From assembly GCF_030445035.2 (NCBI RefSeq), contig NC_080673.1, positions 38,932,365-38,996,364 on the forward strand: a stretch of 64,000 bases of DNA. Direction: 5' to 3'. The DNA comes from Dasypus novemcinctus (taxonomy: Eukaryota; Chordata; Mammalia; Cingulata; Dasypodidae). A program made the position numbers and the translations under genes. The notes under the pieces were generated by a model, which was not told where the DNA came from, ran no database searches, and saw only the letters and a program-made list of their open reading frames with translations. How positions within the stretch are numbered: position 1 is the first letter of the stretch; every line of letters begins with the position of its first letter. Below are positions 23,073 to 34,465 of the stretch, one piece after another.

Positions 23073-23594
23073 TGTATTAGTCAGCCAAAGGGGTTCTGAT
23101 GCACAATACCAGAAATCTGTTGGCTTTTATAAAGAATATTTATTTGGGGTAGAAGCTTACAATTACCAGACCATAAAGCATAAGTTACTACCCTCACCAA
23201 AGTCTCTTGCCACGAGTTGGAGCAAGATGGCCGCCAATGTTCAGCCTCCTTCTTCCTCTTAAGGCTCTGTGGTCCCAGCTTCTTCCATTATCAGCTATCT
23301 GCTGGGATAAGTCTTGTCTCTCTCCCAGAGTTCATTTCTTTCCCGGCACAGCTGCTCTACTCTCTCCTGTGTGTTTACTTTCTGGGCTCCAGCTCAAAAC
23401 TCCAACCTCCCTTCTCAGCAGTATGGTTTCTCTGTGAGACCCCACCTACCAAGGGGGTGGGGACTCAATGTCTTACTGACATTACCCAATCAAAGCCCTA
23501 ATCATAATTTAATCACTCCCAGAGGAACAGACCAGTTTACAAATATAATCCAGTACCTATTTTTGGAATTCATAAACAATGCCAAACTGCCACA
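23073..23594 (-). mobile_element. Solo LTR, MaLR-like third subtype, antisense
   Basis: A 522-bp element bounded by TGTATTAG...GCCACA on the plus strand, flanked by ACTGT (23068-23072) and ACTGC (23595-23599), a 5-bp duplication with one mismatch. On the minus strand it starts TGTGGCAGTTTGGCATTG. It includes 'ggtctgttcctctgggagtg' and 'aagatggccgcc'-type antisense sequence, a polyadenylation signal in 'ccccaaataaatattc', and ends 'gactaataca', the classic MaLR terminus. It is clearly distinct in body from the other LTRs here. Confidence 0.75.
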
Positions 23595-24089
23595 ACTGCC
23601 AAAGGGCTGAATTTTTTTTCTTTTTAACCATATAAAATCAAAGACCTTGTTTCCATCCCCCAACTCCGCCCCCTGCCTACCACCCCCCCTTCAAAAAACA
23701 CAATTTTCCAAAAAGCATGATTTTCTTGCTCTATTTTCCTCTTCACAAATGTCAATCAGGCCTTAACGGGAGAGGACCAAACAGAATTGCTCACAAAGCT
23801 TCTTTTCTTCTGTTTCTTTCGAACCACACCACTGACTCAGGAGAGAAGGCCCAGGAGGTGGATAAAACACAAAATCTAAGCAGTTAGCAAGGGTAGACCA
23901 GTGTGGGATCACAGCCCCAATTTGGCCTGGAGGCAGCTCTCCATCACTCATGTTTGGTGAGGCCCACAAGCAGGGCACGAACCCTGGCAGGCATGGCTCC
24001 CTCAGAAAGTGTGGACTCTATGCCCACACTGAGGTCCACTCAGAACCATGATCTGCCATCTGGGCTACACGGACAGGTGGGAACACACC
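23595..24089. other. Unassigned intergenic sequence
   Basis: No repeat or gene recognised. Confidence 0.5.
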
Positions 24090-24243
24090 TTTTTGAAATT
24101 TTTACAGTTATATATGCATAACAAATTTAAAGGCAACCATTAAAAGAATAAAAAGACAATCTTAGACATCCTTACCAGCAGAGAGGGGAAAAGGGAATGT
24201 AGAAAATATTATGTATCCAAAGGAAGGAATGGGAGGAGAAGAG
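24090..24243 (+). mobile_element. Old L1M, first visible piece (ORF1-ORF2 spacer region)
   Basis: 'aaggcaaccattaaaagaat' and the following A-rich sequence resemble the ORF1-to-ORF2 spacer of old L1M elements. Its apparent continuation is directly after L1-A at 34069-34140 ('aatggtaacttgaaattaca', 'gaattaaatatatccttgta'). If so, L1-A inserted into this older L1. This is inference from a diverged sequence. Confidence 0.45.
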
Positions 24244-24259
24244 AAAAACAAGGGGAAAG

Positions 24260-26243
24260 GAGTCAATGAAGGCAAGATGGCGTCAGTTTAAGGGCATACT
24301 CACCATCTCCCTTGCAAAAAATGGCTGAATGGGGGCAGGATGCGGTCCCACTGAGCTGTTTTGGGAACCCACAGAGTTGGAGTCTTCAGGGCATTGATCT
24401 GGAGAAAGCTCAACAAAGAGATAAATTGCTCAGGGTAAAACAGTGAATTTCTTGCCCTTGAGGTTGGAACTGTGGGATAGCTAAACCCCACCCTTGAGGC
24501 AAAAAGCTGCCATGAGCCCGATCTCCCACCCGTCACCCAGCCAGAGGAAGTTCTCCGAGATTGTGAGGGGTCTGGTGAAGGGCAGAGAGGATTTTCCTTT
24601 CTGTGGGGTTGGTTGCCTAGACCCCTTTTGTGCTTTGAGGAGCAGACCAGCTGGCTTGAGGTGGCACCAGGAAGAGGGGAGAGGCGAATCTGCTGAGGCA
24701 GCCTGATTTACCCAACCACCCTGGGATAGAGAAACTTGAACTGGAAGAAGGAGTCAAGCAATTGACTAGTCTGGTGCTGAAAACTATCAAAATTTCAACT
24801 CCCCTAAGGGAGGGGGGCAGTAGGAAGCACTTAATAAGCTTCCAAGAGCCTATTTAGGGTCCCTTGGGAGGAAGGAGAGGTGTGGAACAGGGTTGAGAGT
24901 CATTTTTTTCTGTGGTGAGTTAAGTCACCAGGGTCCCATTTGTATTTCTAAAGGGAATGCTCACACAGGCTATTGAGTCCTGCAGCCCTGGGAATGAAAG
25001 CAGTTAAGAATAGAAAGGGGGCAGGGACAGACTCCTAACCAGCAGGAATTTATCCAACTGCAGAGGCAAACCTGCCCAAGGGAAAGTGACTGCATAGCTT
25101 TCTGAAGCACTAACTGACCCAATGAAAAAGTGTAGCTCAGTGCAGGAGTTTCTGCCTTAAATATATCAGGTCCCTAGTTTGATTCCTGGGTCCTCTTAGA
25201 GTAGTGATCCACTGGGATACCAAACATCCAGCTGATACGTTAGGATAGGGAAAACATAGACATTACTCTTGTATTAGTTTCTCTTGGGTCTCTTATTTTT
25301 TCCAAAAAAAAGGTTACTTTTGTGTTAAAATTTGACTTAGTTTACTCACTAAAACCTGCTTCAAAACATGCAGAGGGAGGGCTGCAGGGCAATTGATGAA
25401 CACCAGCAGCCTGAGAAGCTCCACAAGGGCCTAAGAAGGAAGGCTACTTTCCTTAGATTTTGTTTGACTTCTTGATTGTGGGTTTGTTTGTTTGTTTTCT
25501 TGTCCTTCTTTACTCTTTCTCTCCTCCTCTTTTTTTTTTTTTTAATTAGGTGCTCTTCACTTGTTTATTGTTTGCTGTGCTTCCTTTCTTTGATTTCACC
25601 TTCTCTGTGTATATTGATTTTGTCTACCAATGCTTTCTCTTTTCCTTCCTACATCTTTCTATCTTCCAATTTCTATTGTTATTCTTACATTCCATCTCTC
25701 TTTGTTTAGTCCTCAATTTTTCTGGTTTTTTATTTCTAACTCTTCCATTCTGTTTTCTTTCTTTCATTAATTTTTTTGTCTTTGTCCTTTCTTTTCTCTT
25801 TTTCCCATGCCTCATCATTATAGCCTTTTAAATTCATTCTATATACTTTTCTATAGTCAGTATCTCATTTCATTGTAGGTACTCCACTTTTAAAATTTCT
25901 ATTACTCTACACTGTTTACATGAGTTAAATATTCATTTCCTAGGTCTTATGCAGCTCCTCTTCTAAATTTCACTATTATTAATACTACCACCCTTTTTCT
26001 TTTCTTACCTCTTTTGTTTTCCCTGGCCCTAATCTTTTTCCTTCAAGGGAACATGGACAACAGCAAGGAAATAGAATCAGAAAAACAAAGTGTCAAAAAG
26101 AAAACTTAAAACACACACAAAAACAGCAACTAAATAAAACCCTAGAGTAGAGAGAGAAGCTAATCAACTGAATAAACCCAACAAGATAAAGAGATGACTA
26201 GACAGCAACAAAAAATTACAAACCATACTAAAAAACAGAAGAC
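24260..26243 (+). promoter_or_regulatory. L1-A 5' UTR (decayed internal promoter region)
   Basis: It runs from the 'ggcaagatggcgtcag' start to the ORF1 start codon. The first 400 bp contain a single diverged copy of the unit that is tandemly repeated in L1-C. The 25.5-25.8 kb stretch is strongly pyrimidine-rich, as in the other L1s here. The region about 25075-25420 has no counterpart in L1-B. Confidence 0.7.
25127..25200 (+). repeat. tRNA-Ala-like segment within L1-A 5' UTR
   Basis: 'tgtagctcagtgcaggag' resembles a tRNA-Ala D-arm with its A box. Then 'caggtccctagtttgattcc' followed by 'tgggtcct' resembles the T-arm and acceptor stem. The A box TAGCTCAGTGC and the B box GTTTGATTC each differ from consensus by one base. 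Spacing fits a tRNA of about 70 nt. The anticodon arm is degraded, so a functional tRNA is unlikely. It is probably a captured tRNA or SINE head. Confidence 0.5.
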
Positions 26244-27177
26244 ATGGCCAAGTCCAATGAAAAAACTAAAAACCAGGAAGAGATGCAGAACGTTGAACAA
26301 CTAATCAAAGCTATCTAAGCAAATATGGTCCAACTTCATGAAGTGAAGGAAGAGATTAAGGATATTAAGAAAACACTGAGAGAACATACTGAAGAAATTG
26401 TAAACATACGTGAAAAGATAGTGGACATGATGATGATGAATGTCACAATCCAAGAAATCAAAAATACACTAGAATCACATAACAGCAGATATGAACAGGC
26501 AGAGGAAAGAAATAGTGATGTGGAGAACAGTACATCTGATATCAAACAGATAGATAAAAAGATAGAAAAAATCCAGCAGGGGCATAGGAATTATTTGAAC
26601 AACAACACAAAATGCACAAACATACACATTAAAGGTGTCCCAGAGGGAGAAGAGAAGGAAAGGGGAAAGAAGGAAAAGGGGACAGGAAGAAATAATGACT
26701 GAAAACTTCCCCACCCTATTGAGGGAAATGGATATACATGTACAGGAAGCACAGCGTGTCTCAAACAGTATAAATTCCAACAGGTCTATTCCAAGACATA
26801 TACTTGTCAAATAGTCCAATGTTCAAGACAAAGAGAAAATACTAAAGGCAGCAAAGAAAAGAGAACCATCACATACAAGGGAAGCTCAATAAGATTACAT
26901 GCTGATTTTTGATCTGAAACATGGAGGCAAGAAGGCAGTGGTAAGACATAGTTAAGGTACTAAAAGGAAAAAAAAAACTCCGAGCCAACAATTCTCTATC
27001 CAGCAAAGCTGGCATTCAAAAATGATGGAGAGTTCAAAATATTCACAGATAAACAGAAACTAAGAGGGTATGCCAATGAGAAACCTGACCTTCAAGAAAT
27101 ATTAAAGGGAGTTCGGCAGGTAAAGGAAAAAACAGAAGAAAGTTGGAGGAGAGTGAAAGAACAACTAAAAAGATGAA
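26244..27177 (+). pseudogene. L1-A ORF1 (ORF1p RNA-binding chaperone), broken
   Basis: L1 ORF1p is a trimeric coiled-coil RNA-binding protein that packages L1 RNA in the cytoplasm. The start ATG at 26244 reads 'MAKSNEKTKNQEEMQNVEQL' and meets a stop within about 25 codons. A longer downstream frame at 26325-26702 has the charged coiled coil ('VKEEIKDIKKTL', 'EQAEERNSDVEN', 'DKKIEKIQQG') and the start of the RRM region ('IHIKGVPEGEEKE'). The rest, up to 'YPAKLAF'-like and 'FTDKQKLR'-like positions near 27050, is frame-shifted. Several indels are visible against L1-B. The 3' limit is approximate. Confidence 0.85.
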
Positions 27178-27223
27178 AAGAGAAGTAAAAACAACATATA
27201 ACATACATAAACCCAAAGAAAAT

Positions 27224-30200
27224 ATGGCTAATGTAAGTAATTCCTTGAGAGTAATAACACTGAATGTTAATGGATTACACTCAGCAGTCAAGAGACACAG
27301 ACTGGCAGAATAGATAAGGAAATATGACCCACCTATATGTTGTCTACAAAAAACCCACATTAGACCCAGGGATTCAAGGAAGCTAAAAGTGAATGACTGG
27401 AAAACAATCTTACAAGCAAACAATAACGAAAAAAGGGCAGGAGTAGCTATACTAATATCAGACAAAATAGACTAGAAGTGAAAAACTATTGTAAAAGACA
27501 AAGACAAACACCATATATTAGTAAAAGTAGTAGTCTTTCAAGCAGAAGAAACAAGCATAAACACCTAACCAGGGTGCCTCGAAATACACAAGGCAAACAT
27601 TGGAAAAACTAAGTGGAGAAATAGATGCCTCTACAATTATAGTAGGGGACTTTAATACACCATTATCACCATTAGACAGAACATCTCGACAGAGAATCAA
27701 TAAAGAAACAAAGACTGTGAATAATACATTAGAGGATCTAGACATAATAGACATTTAGAACACCACACCCAAATACAGTGGGATGTACATTCTTCTCAAG
27801 TGCACATGGATCATTCTCCAAGATAGACCACATGATAGGCCACAGAAAAATTCCCAATGAACTCAGAAAGAATGAAATTATATGAAGTAATTTATCTCAC
27901 CACAATGTAATGAAGCTGAAATCTGTAAGGGCCAGAGAACCAGATTATGCACAAAGATATAAAGTTAAACAACACACTCTTAGACAAACAGTGGGTCAAA
28001 GAGGAAATTTCAAAAGAAATCAGTAACTACCTTGAAACAAATGAAAATGACAACACAATATAGCAAAACCTATGGGATGAAGCAGAAGCTGTGCTAAGAG
28101 AAATTCACAGCCATAAATTCATGTACTGAAAAAAAAGAAAGAGCTAAAATTGAAGACCTAATCACATACCTGGAGGAATAAGAAAAATAAAAACAAACTA
28201 AACCCAAAGGAAGTAGAAAGAAGGAAATAATAAAGATTAGAGCAGAACTAAATGAAATAGAAAATGAGAAAGCACTAGAAAAAATAAACAAAATCAAAAA
28301 GCTGGTTCTTAGAGAAGATCAATAAAATTGGCAAACCCTTTGCTAGACTAACAAAGAAAAAAAGAGAAGATGCAAATACACAAAATAAGAAATTGGGAAG
28401 GGGATATCACCATTCACCCCACAGAAATAAAGAGTATCGTAATAGGATACTTTGAAATATTATATGCCAACAAGAACAAGTTAGAGGAAATGGACACATT
28501 CCTAGAAACACACAAGCACCCTACATTGACAAAAGAAGAAATTAATGAACTCAACAGACCAATCACAAGTAAAGAGATAGAAGCAGTCATCAAAAACCTC
28601 CCAACTAACAGGACCAGACGGATTCACAGGTGAATTCTACCAAACATTCCAGAAATAACTAACACCAATCCTGCTTAAACTCCTCCAAATGCCTGACTCA
28701 TTCTGTGATGCCAACATTACCCTAATACCAAAGCCAAAAATGCCACAAGAAAGGAAAACTAAAGACCAGTCTCTCTAATGAACTTACGTGCTAAAATCCT
28801 CAACAAAATACATGCTAATCATATTCAACAACACATCAAATGACTTATACACCACAGTCAAGTGGGTTTCTCCTGGGTATACAACGATGACTCAACATAA
28901 GAAAATCAATCAATGTAATACACCACATAAACAGATAGAAAGAAAAAAAATGGTCATATCTATAGATGCAGTAAAAGGACTCAACAAAATGCGGCACACT
29001 TTCCTGATAAAAACATTGCAAAAATAGGAATAGAAGGAAACTTTCTGAACATGATATGGTCACATATGAAAAACTCACAGCTAACATCATATACTATGAT
29101 GAAATCCTAAATGCTCTCCCTCTAAGATCAGGAACAAGACAAGGATGCCCACTATCACCGTTCCAATTTAACATTGTCTTAGAAGTATTGCTCTAGCCCT
29201 GAGGCAAGAAAAAGATATAAAATGTATCAAAATAGGAAAGGAAGAAGTCAAAATTTCACTAGTTGCAGACAACTTGATCCTATACATAGAAAGCCCTGAG
29301 AAATCTACAGCAAAGCTTCTAGAACTTATAAATGAGTTCAGTAAAGTGACAAGTTGTAAGATCAATGTGCAAAACTCAGTAGCATTTCTGTACACCAATA
29401 ATGAGCAATCTGAGTAGGAAATCAAGAAAAAAATACCATTTACAATAGTAATTTTAAAATCAAATACCTAGGAATAAATTTAACTAAAAATGTAAATGAC
29501 TTATACATAGAAAACTATACAACACTGTTAAAGGAAATAAGACTTCCTATTCACAGATAGGAATAATAAATATAATTAAGATGTCTATACTGCCCAAACT
29601 AATTTACAGATTTAATGCAGTCTAAATAAAAATCAACAGAGCAGTTTTTTACTGAATTGGAAAAACTAATGATGAAATTTATTTGGAGGGGAAAGAAGCC
29701 CTGAATTGCCAAAGGCATGCTGAAAAAAGAAAAATGAAATTGCAATAATCACACTACCTGACTTTAAAACTTATTACAAAGCTACAGTGGTCAAACTGCA
29801 TGGTATTGGCACAAGAATAGACATATTGACCAATGGAATCAAATTGAAAGTTCTGATATAGATCCTCTCATATACAGTCTTCTGATATTCAACAAGGCCA
29901 CCAAGACCACTCAACTGGGAGAGAATGGCCTCTTCAACAAATGGTGCTTGGAGAAGTGGATATCCATATGCAAAAGAATGTGAGAGGAATGCCATCTCAT
30001 ACCTTATACAAAAAACAACTCAGGATTAATCAAAGATCTAAATATAAGAGCCAAGACCACAAAGACATGGAAGACAATGTAGGAAAGCATCTATAGACCT
30101 TGTAATAGGAAATGTCTTCATGAACTTCACACCCAAAGGACAAGCAGTGAAAGAAAAAATAGATAAATGGGACCCCCTCAAAATTAAAACCTTTTGCACT

Positions 30201-31185
30201 TCAAAGGAGTTTGTCAAGAAAGTGAAAAGACGGCCTACCCAATGGGAGAAAATATTTGGTGACCATATATCTGATAGGAACCTAATATCCAGAATATGTA
30301 AAGAAATCCTATATCTCAAAAATAAAAAGACAAACAACCCATTTAAAAAATGGGCAAGAGATTTGAACAGACACTTCTCCAAAGAAGAAATACAAATGGC
30401 TAAAAAGCACATGAAAAGATGGTCAGCATCACTAGCTATTAGGGAAATGAAAATGAAAATTACATTGAGATACCATCTTATACCCATTAGACTGGTAGCT
30501 ATTAAAAAAACAGAGGACTACAAGTGTTGGAGAGGATGTGGAGGAATGGAAACACTCATCCACTGCTGGTGGGAATGTAAAATGATCCAGCCATCGTGGA
30601 GAACACTTTGGCATTTCCTCAAAAAACTAACTACAGATCTGCCATTGATCCAGCAATTCCACTGCTGGGTGTATACCCAGAAGAAATAAAAGCAAGGACA
30701 TGTGGGCCATGATGTGAACCAATGTATATGAGGTGCAGAGGTGCCCAAAGATGTACTTACCAAATCCAATGGATGTGTCATGATGATGGGAACGAGTGTT
30801 GTTGGGGGGGGGGAGAGGGGGGGTGGGGGGGTGGGGTTGAATGGGACCTCACATATATATTTTTAATGTAATATTATTACAAAGTCAATAAAAAATAAAA
30901 AAATTAAAAAAAAAAAAAAAAAGCAAGGACATGAACTGATATAGGCACACCAATATTCATAGCAGCATTATTCACTATTGCCAAAAGTTGGAATCAACAC
31001 AAATGCCCATCAGCAAATGAATGGATAAACAAAATGTGGTATATACATACAATGGAATATTACTCAGCTGTAAGAAGGAATCAGTACTATCACATGGGAT
31101 AACATGAATGAATCTTGAGGACCTTCTGTTCAGTGAAGCAAGCCAGGCTTTGAAGGACAAATATTACATGAACTCTCTGGTATGA
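27224..31185 (+). pseudogene. L1-A ORF2 (endonuclease-reverse transcriptase), broken
   Basis: ORF2p nicks target DNA and reverse-transcribes L1 RNA at the nick. The start ATG at 27224 reads 'MANVSNSLRVITLNVNGL', the endonuclease N terminus. 'GDFNTPLS' appears near 27647. The RT region has 'IDAVKGLNKM' near 28968 in place of the usual IDxEKAFDKI. The catalytic box near 29265 reads '[10 protein letters not shown]', so the second Asp of FADD is lost. The C terminus is open at 30120-30689 with the L1 cysteine motif CX3CX7HX4C at residues 136-153 of that frame (about 30525-30578). The frame is interrupted by an L1 tail at 30703-30918 and then resumes to a stop at 31185. Many other stops make it non-functional. 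Confidence 0.9.
30703..30918 (+). mobile_element. 5'-truncated L1 3' tail inserted in L1-A ORF2
   Basis: A perfect 15-bp duplication, AAAAGCAAGGACATG, flanks it (30688-30702 and 30919-30933). The 216-bp insert has only the last part of an L1 3' UTR: 'gccatgatgtgaaccaa', 'catgatgatggga', a G-rich tract at about 30797-30836, 'gggacctcacata', and a poly-A tail. It resembles the L1-C 3' end more than the L1-A or L1-B ends, so it comes from the younger subfamily. Removing it restores the ORF2 sequence. Confidence 0.92.
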
Positions 31186-34052
31186 ATTAAGCAAATCGAG
31201 CCAAGTCAGAGAGCTAGAGTCTGGAAGATAAGTTTATAAGATATAGAAAGGGAGAAGAAGGTTGTGAGCCAACACCCATACAGGCAAAATCTATAAGGAG
31301 GAAGTGAGTAGCTGTGTAGTGAAGGGGTATGACAGGGGTGTAGGGATACTATTGGGTTGGGTGGTGCAAGCTTGACAGGGGGCTAGGGTGGGAAGGAGCA
31401 TTGGATATTGGGCGGCCCATGGAACGGAGTGGGGGAGGGCAGGTGAACACTGGAGATTGCCAGGTATGTGGTTGAAACTACAATGTTGAGAAAACGCTTT
31501 TGGCCATATGACAAGGAAGGGTTACTGGTTTAGGGTATTGGATGGGGGGCATTTGGGGCAGCACACACTTGGGGCAGTCTTCTAAAGAATGTGTGACTGA
31601 TCATTTTCTCATACTGTGTTGTATAAGAGTTGGGAGACCCACATAATGTGTAGGAAGGAGTTGGACTCCCATACTGGGGGGCCCAATATGTTCTCAAATA
31701 GAGCGAAGGGTGTCTCTTGAAAGCATGAGTGGTTCCTAATAGGGGAGGACAAACTAGTGTGTCAAGCCCTCAGTGTTGTTGCAAGTATCTATGAATCTTG
31801 TTCTTCAAGGAGTGAAGCTTGATGTTAGATGTGGTCCCCAAGGGGAGGGGCAGGGAAGAATAGAATAGTTGGAAGAGGGGGTAGTTAGGAGGCAATGGAA
31901 GTGTTCTGTATGATTTTGCAATGATGGACACGGGTCATTTTAAATTTCATCAAAAACTTATAAAAGTATAAGGTCTAAAATGTAAACCATAACGTAAACT
32001 ACTAACCATGATTAGTAGCTATGTCTCAATATTTGTACATCAGTTGTAACAAATATACCAATCACATGTAAAAAGGTCATTAATAGGGAAGGGGGAAAAG
32101 TTGGAAATATTAGGTTTGTGAGAGACACCTATATTCTGTATGCGACTTTACTGTGCCCAAAAACTTCATTGAAGACAATGAAAAAAGTGAGACACTGAGA
32201 AAGAAATGGAAGAAAATGCCATGGCATATACAGAACAATAGGTATTACAGCAATGAAAAGCAAAATGTCAAAAAAAATGTTTTTAAAATTTTTCATTTTT
32301 TTTAATATCCCAATTTTTTTACTTTATATTAGTTTTAGTTTTTCTAAATTATTATGTATTTTATTTCTTATGTTTAAATCACCACTACTATCTCATTTTC
32401 CTATTAATTGAATTTGGCAGTATTCTTGGCTTCATTTTTGAAGTTTTGGATCACAGAAAGGTTACAACTATGGCAAGGGAGGATCATTGGTGTGGGCTGT
32501 CAGTAATGGGAGACACATGGGAGGAAGTTCACCTGGGCATACATATAAGATAAATAAATATGTTCAAATATTCATGGGGCATTGTCACACTGGGTAGAGA
32601 TCACACAACAACTGAAAGAATACTGAATTCCCATCCTGGAGAGCTCTGCCACATTCTCTAATGGAACAGCAACAATCCAACAATATAGGAGCAATGACTA
32701 GTGAAGATGGATGGTCCATTGATGGGTCCTTGATATTGATGACTATGCTTATGAGCCTTTGCTCTTGAAATTGCAACTTAGCCTAGTGTTGTATGGTATC
32801 TAAGAGTTACCTCCTGAGTGCCTCCATGTTGCTCAAATATGGCCATTCTCTAAGCCAAACTCAGCATATAAATGCAGTATCTTCCCCCCAGCATGGGACA
32901 TGACTTCTGGGGATGAGTCTCCATGGCACCGAGGGATTACTACCAAGCACCAGCTTGTGATGCAATTAGAAAAGACCTTGAATAAAAGGGGGAAATGGTA
33001 AAGACAAATGAGTCTATATGGCTAAGAGACTTCAAATGAGTTGGGAGGTCATCAGAGAGGTAACACTTATGCACATCTCAGCAGGATCTCATAGACAACC
33101 AAAGTAGATGCTACCCGAAATAGTGGACCTCTTGAGGGCTCCAGAGACACCTAGGTCTACTGTCATGGCAGATAGCTCCGGAGTTTGGTGCCTTGCCAGT
33201 GTGCCCTACTTTCAAGTTTGTGTTCCCAAGTGTGACAGAGTTGGACTCAGATGTGAATTCTCTACACATGCCTCTTCTATTTCTTTTATTGCACCTATTG
33301 TTGGTGCTGGAGTTAATAGGCATATGTCCAAGAGACTTGAGTCTCTGGGCTGTCCATATGCCAGCTAGGTCCAGAGCCTCAGCAGAGTTGCAACATCTAC
33401 TCTCCAGTTCATTGGATTCACCCAGGACAACTAACAAGGAGGTGAGGATGGGCAACCACCACACCAAGGAACTGAGAGAGTCTACAACTGCAAGCAAGAT
33501 AGTCCCATCCATCAGCCATATGGGATCAACAACCCCTCTCAACTAGAGGTGGAGTGGACATCACCATCCCAGAATTCTCAGGATTAGGGAAAAAATATGG
33601 ACTAGAGTGGACTTACTGGTATTGTACTATAGACTTATTGTGATTTAGGAATGGAAAAAATTATATCATTGATGTGGAGATAGTGGTCACTGGAATTGTT
33701 GAAAGCAAGGAGATGGAAAAAAGAGGTGTAATATCAGGGCATTCTGGGGACTAGGAATTATCCTGAATGACATTGCAAAGACATTATATATCATGCCATA
33801 ACCTACAGAATGGAGTGGAGAGAATGTAAAGTACAATGTAAACTATAATCCATGCTGTGTGGCAATGCTCCAAAATGTATTCATCAATTGCAATGAATGT
33901 ACCACACTAATGAAAGAAGTCATAAATGTGGGGAAAAGTGTGAGGTGTGGGAGTGGGGCATATAGGAAACATTTATATTTTTTATGTAACATTTTATGTA
34001 ATCTAATCTTTTTAAAATAAAAAATATGTTTTAAAAAAAGAAAAAAGGAAGA
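31186..34052 (+). other. L1-A 3' UTR, about 2.9 kb
   Basis: Runs from the ORF2 stop to the A-rich end. Blocks recur in the same order in L1-B, L1-C and the 56-60 kb element: 'ggagattgccaggtatgtgg', 'ttgcaagtatctatgaatct', 'gaagttttggatcacag', 'gggacatgacttctgggg' and 'gaatgtaccacac'. It holds no sense ORF. An antisense frame of 143 codons lies at 33111-33542. Human L1 3' UTRs are only about 0.2 kb and mouse ones under 1 kb, so this length is unusual. Confidence 0.85.
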
Positions 34053-34068
34053 AAAAACAAGGGGAAAG

Positions 34069-34465
34069 AATGGTAACTTGAAATTACAGATTCAATGATA
34101 GAAATAGAATTAAATATATCCTTGTACTCATCTATTGAAGTAGCCAGACCTTTGAATTATATATGACATTTACAGATATAAATATATGAATTATCTACAT
34201 GTGTTTGTGTGCTTTGCACACACACATAGAGCTATATGCTCTTCTTTGTTGTTAGATATATTACCCAAATGTTCCCATTTTAACCATTTTAAGTGTACAC
34301 TTCAGTGGTATTGATTATATTCACAAAGTTGTTCTACCATCCAAGACTTTATCATGATTCCAAACGGAAACTCTGTAGCTATTGAGCAAATACTCACCAT
34401 TCCCCACCACCACTCTTACCCACTGGTAACCACTAATCTAATTTCTAGCTCTCTAAATTTACTTA
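34069..34465. other. Old L1M continuation plus a second old repeat fragment
   Basis: 34069-34140 looks like the continuation of the old L1M split by L1-A. From about 34275 to 34460 the phrase 'ccattttaaccattttaagt' followed by 'aaacggaaactctgtagcta' and 'cactggtaaccactaatcta' is a familiar old L1-associated antisense motif. The assignment is tentative. Confidence 0.4.

Larger units (their letters stand above)
24260..34052 (+). mobile_element. L1-A: full-length L1 (about 9.6 kb without its insertion)
   Basis: A perfect 16-bp target duplication, AAAAACAAGGGGAAAG, lies at 24244-24259 and 34053-34068. The 5' end shows the L1 'ggcaagatggcg' start. In order come a 5' UTR of about 2.0 kb, a broken ORF1 (from 26244), a broken ORF2 (27224-31185), a 3' UTR of about 2.9 kb, and an A-rich 3' end. 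A 216-bp L1 tail is inserted at 30703-30918. Multiple stops and frameshifts make it immobile. Its ORF2 C-terminal part is nearly the same as that of the element at 57881-60210, so the two belong to one subfamily. Confidence 0.92.

Noticed and set aside
25127..25200. A functional tRNA-Ala gene
   Set aside because: Both promoter boxes are off consensus by a base and the anticodon arm does not pair by eye. Kept only as a tRNA-like remnant.
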